Assembly: GCA_036873755.1 (NCBI GenBank)
Contig: JAVTVY010025267.1
Location: forward strand, 53,464-117,463
DNA: 64,000 nt
Origin: Hanleya hanleyi
Taxonomy: Eukaryota > Mollusca > Polyplacophora > Lepidopleurida > Hanleyidae
Reading direction: 5' to 3'
The notes under the pieces are model-generated. The model saw nothing but the letters and a program-made list of their open reading frames with translations. It searched no databases and was not told the origin of the DNA. The translations under genes were made by a program, and so were the position numbers. This document shows, piece after piece, positions 60,574 to 64,000 of this stretch. Numbering within the stretch: position 1 is the first letter of the stretch; every line of letters begins with the position of its first letter.

Positions 60574-61657
60574 GCACTTGATTTTAAGTATTTTTGATTG
60601 CTTCCCCAATAGTAATGGCGTTGCGGATGGCTGTACAACATTGGGGGAGAGGTTTAGCTAAGCGTTCTGTATAAACAATTCGAAAAAAAGCAATTATGTT
60701 TGATTTCATTAACATTATTAAATTATCATGGAATAAAATATGCATGAGTAGTTAATTTTGTAATCTCAAAATGTAATAATAGATCGATCCCGGTGTGATT
60801 GCTAGAGTGTCCTCGGGATTAGTGTCCCTTCTCATGTTATTTTCTATTGCAACTAAGGACGGGCACTTATCTCCAATGTTGAGGAAAATGTCCTAGGGGG
60901 TTAGAAGATAGGAGCCGGGCAGTCGTATGTTGTTTTCCTGCTACTTTGATAAATGAATGATTCTACTTTTATGATTGCTCATATACATGTATGTCAATTG
61001 GCTTCATGTGATTTGAGGCTGTTTATATTGAAGTTTTTGCAACAAGCAAGATTCACGCAGTGTTTGATATATTACATAACATATTCTCTTTGCGCGAATG
61101 AGCAGTTTATCTGTATATAAGTTATCTTTTCAAATATTTTGACTTAGAACTGTGTCTCTAGTATAGGCATATTTTATTTATCATCACGAGCCTGTGTATT
61201 CTAGTGTGTCAATTGTTGGTTCATTTTCTTTTTTTTTTTGCCTAAAAACAAGGGTTTATTGTATGGTGTATACTTACATTGTCTGGGTGCGACATTGCAT
61301 TTTATTGTGAACGTCTCCCAGATATGGCGTCCATTTTCATGCATTGCCACACTGCTCGCATGCTCATGTTTGGTCAAAACCCTAGCCCCTTGCTGTGACC
61401 CTACTTTTTTTGTGACCCTACCTTGTTGGTCCCCACGTGATGTGGCCCCACTACTGCTTCCTCCTCCCGACTGCTCACCCCACCGCCTATTTGTCTGGAG
61501 TGCATATGCCAGTGGTAAGTGGACTACAGATACAATTTACACACTTGACATTGCAATCACATTTGCTGGTTTAGTTTTTTTACTTGAGGTTTTTCTTCGT
61601 TTCAGAAAGTACATTCTTGTTTTGATTCCTCTTGGTATACATCTTCGGTGGATATTT
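60574..61657. other. No gene seen
   Basis: AT-rich spacer between two Polintons. The open frame at 61,238-61,705 has no ATG start and low-complexity hydrophobic content; not accepted as a gene. Confidence 0.5.
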
Positions 61658-61824
61658 AGTAGTAGGGAGACGGGATATTCATTACCGTTTTGCCGGGGGA
61701 GGTAACTCTTGCATCCACCAGGGGGCGCTGTGCCGTATGACGTCACTTCCGGTCTGGGTGAATGGAGCGTGACCTCTGTATGACGTCACTTCCGGTTTGG
61801 GTGAATGGGGCGTGACTTGTGAGG

Positions 61825-62090
61825 GTGATAGGAGATGTACTGACCTGTCTGTGGGGATGTCGTTCATTTCCGTGTCTTTTCGGTGAGCGGAGCATGTACT
61901 GGGGTTTTTCCCCACAATGTCGTTCACCTCCGTATTTCTTCGGTCAGGTCCGTGGGAGCTTGTACTGGGTTTTTCCCACAATGTCGTTCACCTCCGTATT
62001 TCTTCGGTCAGGTCCGTGGGAGCTTGTACTGGGTTTTTCCCACAATGTCGTTCACCTCCGTGTCTTTTCGGTGAGGTCCGTGAAGATGTG
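61825..62090 (+). repeat. ~66-bp repeat in element 3 arm
   Basis: Four units of GTACTGGGTTTTTCCCACAA + TGTCGTTCACCTCCGT + TTTCTTCGGTCAGGTCCGTG type. The first is preceded by ATGTACTGACCTGTCTGTGG, which also occurs in the copy 2 right TIR (about 59,780), linking the two arms. Confidence 0.8.
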
Positions 62091-62164
62091 GCGGGAGGTA
62101 CCGTACGCTGCATGATCCGATTGGGTCGAGTGAGGTATCAAAGTGAAGCATTCGTGAAGGGGCA

Positions 62165-62800
62165 TCCAGTCATGGGTGGGTGTATGTAAAATTAGGATTT
62201 TTTCCCGAAACTATAAAAAGCGGAACACGGACTTTACCCCTAAAATAGGGGAAAACACCTATCAACTCTAGCCAAAAGGGCTAATATCGGTCCCCGGGCT
62301 TATCGGGGCCTGCCTATCAAGTCAATGGGGTGGATGCATGTAAAATTAGGATTTTCCCCCGAAACTATAAAAAGCGGAACACGGACTTTACCCCTACAAT
62401 AGGGGTCTGTATTATACAATATAAGGGAAAATGCCTATATGGGGTATGGGGATGGTCAAATTTTTTTTTCGTTGGCTTTACTATGGCTTGTGGGGTCTCG
62501 TTTTTCTCGTCTCGCCGAGAAAATGCCAATGGGAAGGGTCCCGGAGCGAAGCGGTGAAATTTTTGGGAAAAGTCACCGAGGTCTCTATATAGGCCCATAG
62601 GCTGGCGATGGGGGGTATAGGTCCAACCTGGGAAATTCACACACGTTCATTGTGATATGGGCTGTTTGGATTTGTTTTTCACGTCTCGTCATTTAGAACA
62701 CGATGGGAAGGGCCCCGGAGCGAAACGGTGAAATTTTTGGAAAAAGTCACCGAGGCCTGGGTAGGCCCATAGGCCTATACTGCATGGCTATGGGTGTATA
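62165..62800 (+). repeat. Duplicated arm blocks in element 3
   Basis: GTAAAATTAGGATTTT...AACACGGACTTTACCCCTA occurs twice (about 62,188 and 62,339). GAAGGG(T/C)CCCGGAGCGAA...AAAAGTCACCGAGG(T/C)C occurs twice (about 62,534 and 62,706). The first pair is related to 7.2-7.56 kb. Non-coding. Confidence 0.7.
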
Positions 62801-62814
62801 GGCCCATACGGGGT

Positions 62815-63215
62815 GGACGTTTTGGGATCTAGGTGGGCCACTAATGGTCCGATGGGGTCGAGTGAGGTATCAATGTGAAGCCTATGTGAGGGGGCAACCG
62901 ATGGGGTGGATGTTGGGTAGGAATATCGTAATTCTGCGCATGCGCAATAGACAAAAGTGTATGGAAATAGACGTTTTCGGATCTAGGGGAGCCACTAGTG
63001 GGCCGTTTGAATCGAGTGAGGTATCAATGTGAAGCCTATGTGAGGGGGCATCTGGTGGGGTGAGTGCGGGGTTGAAATATCGTCACTCTGCGCATGCGCA
63101 GTGGACAAAGTGTATGGAAATAGACGTTTTGGGGTCTAGGTGGGCCATTAGTGGGCCGATGGGATCGAGTGAGGTATCCATGTGAAGCCTATGTGAGGGG
63201 GCTAGACTAGGGTGT
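62815..63215 (+). repeat. 163-bp arm repeat, element 3 copies
   Basis: Units with GAGTGAGGTATCAATGTGAA and TGCGCATGCGCA, the same family as the copy 1 TIR arrays. A further fragment lies at about 62,118-62,165. Confidence 0.8.
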
Positions 63216-63947
63216 CGTTTCCATTCTGCTGCGCAGGTCACGTGGGTTATGACGTCACTTCTGGGTTTTACCTCCAAACCCAGAAGAGTTCCAATGTTCC
63301 CCTTAGACGTCCGAATGTTCAACCTCCGGGGTTTTTCCCGACCCGGCCCGGCCCAGCCCGCCCCGGCCGCAGCGCGCGCGCGCGGGTTCTCCGGAAGTGC
63401 GCGTCATCACCGGCAGTGCGCGGATGAATGTCGGATCAAAAGGTCAAAGGTCACATCCAGGTCAAAAAGTCCAAGGTCTCCCTTTCGGCAAGGTTCGGCA
63501 TCGATATACAGAGCTTGAACCCCAAAAGGGGATTGTAAATTAACCTGGAAAGCATGGGCAGTTCCATTTGGACCAATCAGCGGTCGAGAAAAAGAGCCAA
63601 TGAGCGATCGATAAAAGAATCAATGGACGGGTACTAGAATTTCGCTCACGTCTGCGCCTACATCCGGGTACTTCTATGTAGGTGTATGAAAGTGAGAATA
63701 TTTAGGGCATTGCTGCATTCATTGGCCTATTTGTCCTCATTTTGTGCTTAAGCTTTCACTAGTGAAATCTCATGTTAAATGAAATCCTATACAAAATAAC
63801 ATTACACTACCGGGACATGGATGGGTTACCTTTGGCTCCATTCTAGGCCACTGATTGGCTAATACGGTGTTCAAAGCCAGTTTCATGCATTATGCTCATA
63901 TAGAAAACACACAAGACAGGGTTTTTTGGTGAGATCTCATTTTGTTT

Positions 63948-63953
63948 TTTATT
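63948..63953 (-). terminator. Poly(A) signal of element 3 protease unit
   Basis: TTTATT on plus is AATAAA on minus, in the same CACGTG...TGAATAAAA context as in copies 1 and 2. Confidence 0.6.
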
Positions 63954-64000
63954 CAGTAACAACAACAACGTGAGAACAACCACGTGAAAACTGAAGCCCA

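Larger units (their letters stand above)
61658..64000 (-). mobile_element. Polinton copy 3, right arm only (runs off window)
   Basis: From 63,240 to the window end the minus strand matches the copy 2 arm 54.6-55.76 kb in order: ACTGAAGCCCA, AATAAA signal, GGCCACTGATTGGCTAAT, NF-Y boxes, CpG block, AGAAGAGTTCCAATG, TGACGTCA. So a third element lies on the minus strand with its protease just past 64,000. The outer end is tentatively placed at AGTAGTAGGGAGACGGG (61,658), which has the AG start. The TSD partner is outside the window, so that boundary is unproven. Confidence 0.75.

Noticed and set aside
61238..61705. 155-codon hydrophobic ORF
   Set aside because: No ATG at its start. Composition reflects CT-rich sequence and it crosses the putative element terminus at 61,658.

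Overview
This is metazoan nuclear DNA. It is AT-rich and gene-poor, made mostly of satellites, foldback/MITE elements and giant virus-like transposons. A tail fragment at about 9.2 kb resembles SINE tails common in mollusc genomes, so a mollusc is my best guess for the host; that is inference. I recognise no intact host gene. Nearly all convincing coding sequence belongs to Polinton/Maverick (adintovirus-like) elements: large DNA transposons that carry a retroviral-type integrase plus a complete virion-morphogenesis gene set.

Layout. 0-22.8 kb: minisatellites, a ~190-bp satellite that changes orientation, a 60-bp satellite, and several terminal-inverted-repeat elements. Exact target-site duplications (TSDs) can be read for several of them: 6656-7144 (CGTTTT), 7728-8205 (TTAA) and 11167-13257 (GATTTC). 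22,882-33,477: Polinton copy 1, a 10.6-kb deletion derivative bounded by a 6-bp TSD (GACATG), with terminal inverted repeats (TIRs) built of a 163-bp repeat. 33.5-43.6 kb: AT-rich DNA with no convincing gene, including an odd TATCCT/AGGATA-rich tract at 35.9-37.6 kb. 43,597-45,449: a foldback element (TSD GTATCC). 45,475-60,567: Polinton copy 2, 15.1 kb, TSD TACTTC, with ~1-kb TIRs made largely of a ~35-bp minisatellite and a nearly complete gene set. About 61.66 kb to the window end: the right arm of a third Polinton on the minus strand, cut off just before its protease gene.

Copy 2 gene order, all on +: a small tail-anchored protein, two tandem paralogues that look like PC4-type ssDNA-binding proteins, a chromodomain integrase, a Thr/Ser/Pro-rich membrane protein, the packaging ATPase, a small basic/hydrophobic protein, a conserved protein of unknown function, the penton-type minor capsid protein, a core-like protein (broken here), the double-jelly-roll major capsid protein and an adenain-type protease. 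Transcription units appear to start at TATA-like boxes 39-60 nt upstream of each start codon, several of them overlapping the preceding stop codon. The genes from penton to protease abut so tightly that they look polycistronic.

Most notable: no protein-primed DNA polymerase B, normally a hallmark Polinton gene, is visible in either element. The arm beyond the protease, where I looked hardest, is shared by all three elements and holds no such gene. Copies 1 and 2 are close in integrase and ATPase but clearly diverged in capsid proteins. They have unrelated outer TIRs and different inactivating lesions. The element arms carry dense, regularly spaced matches to NRF1, YY1, NF-Y and CRE motifs.
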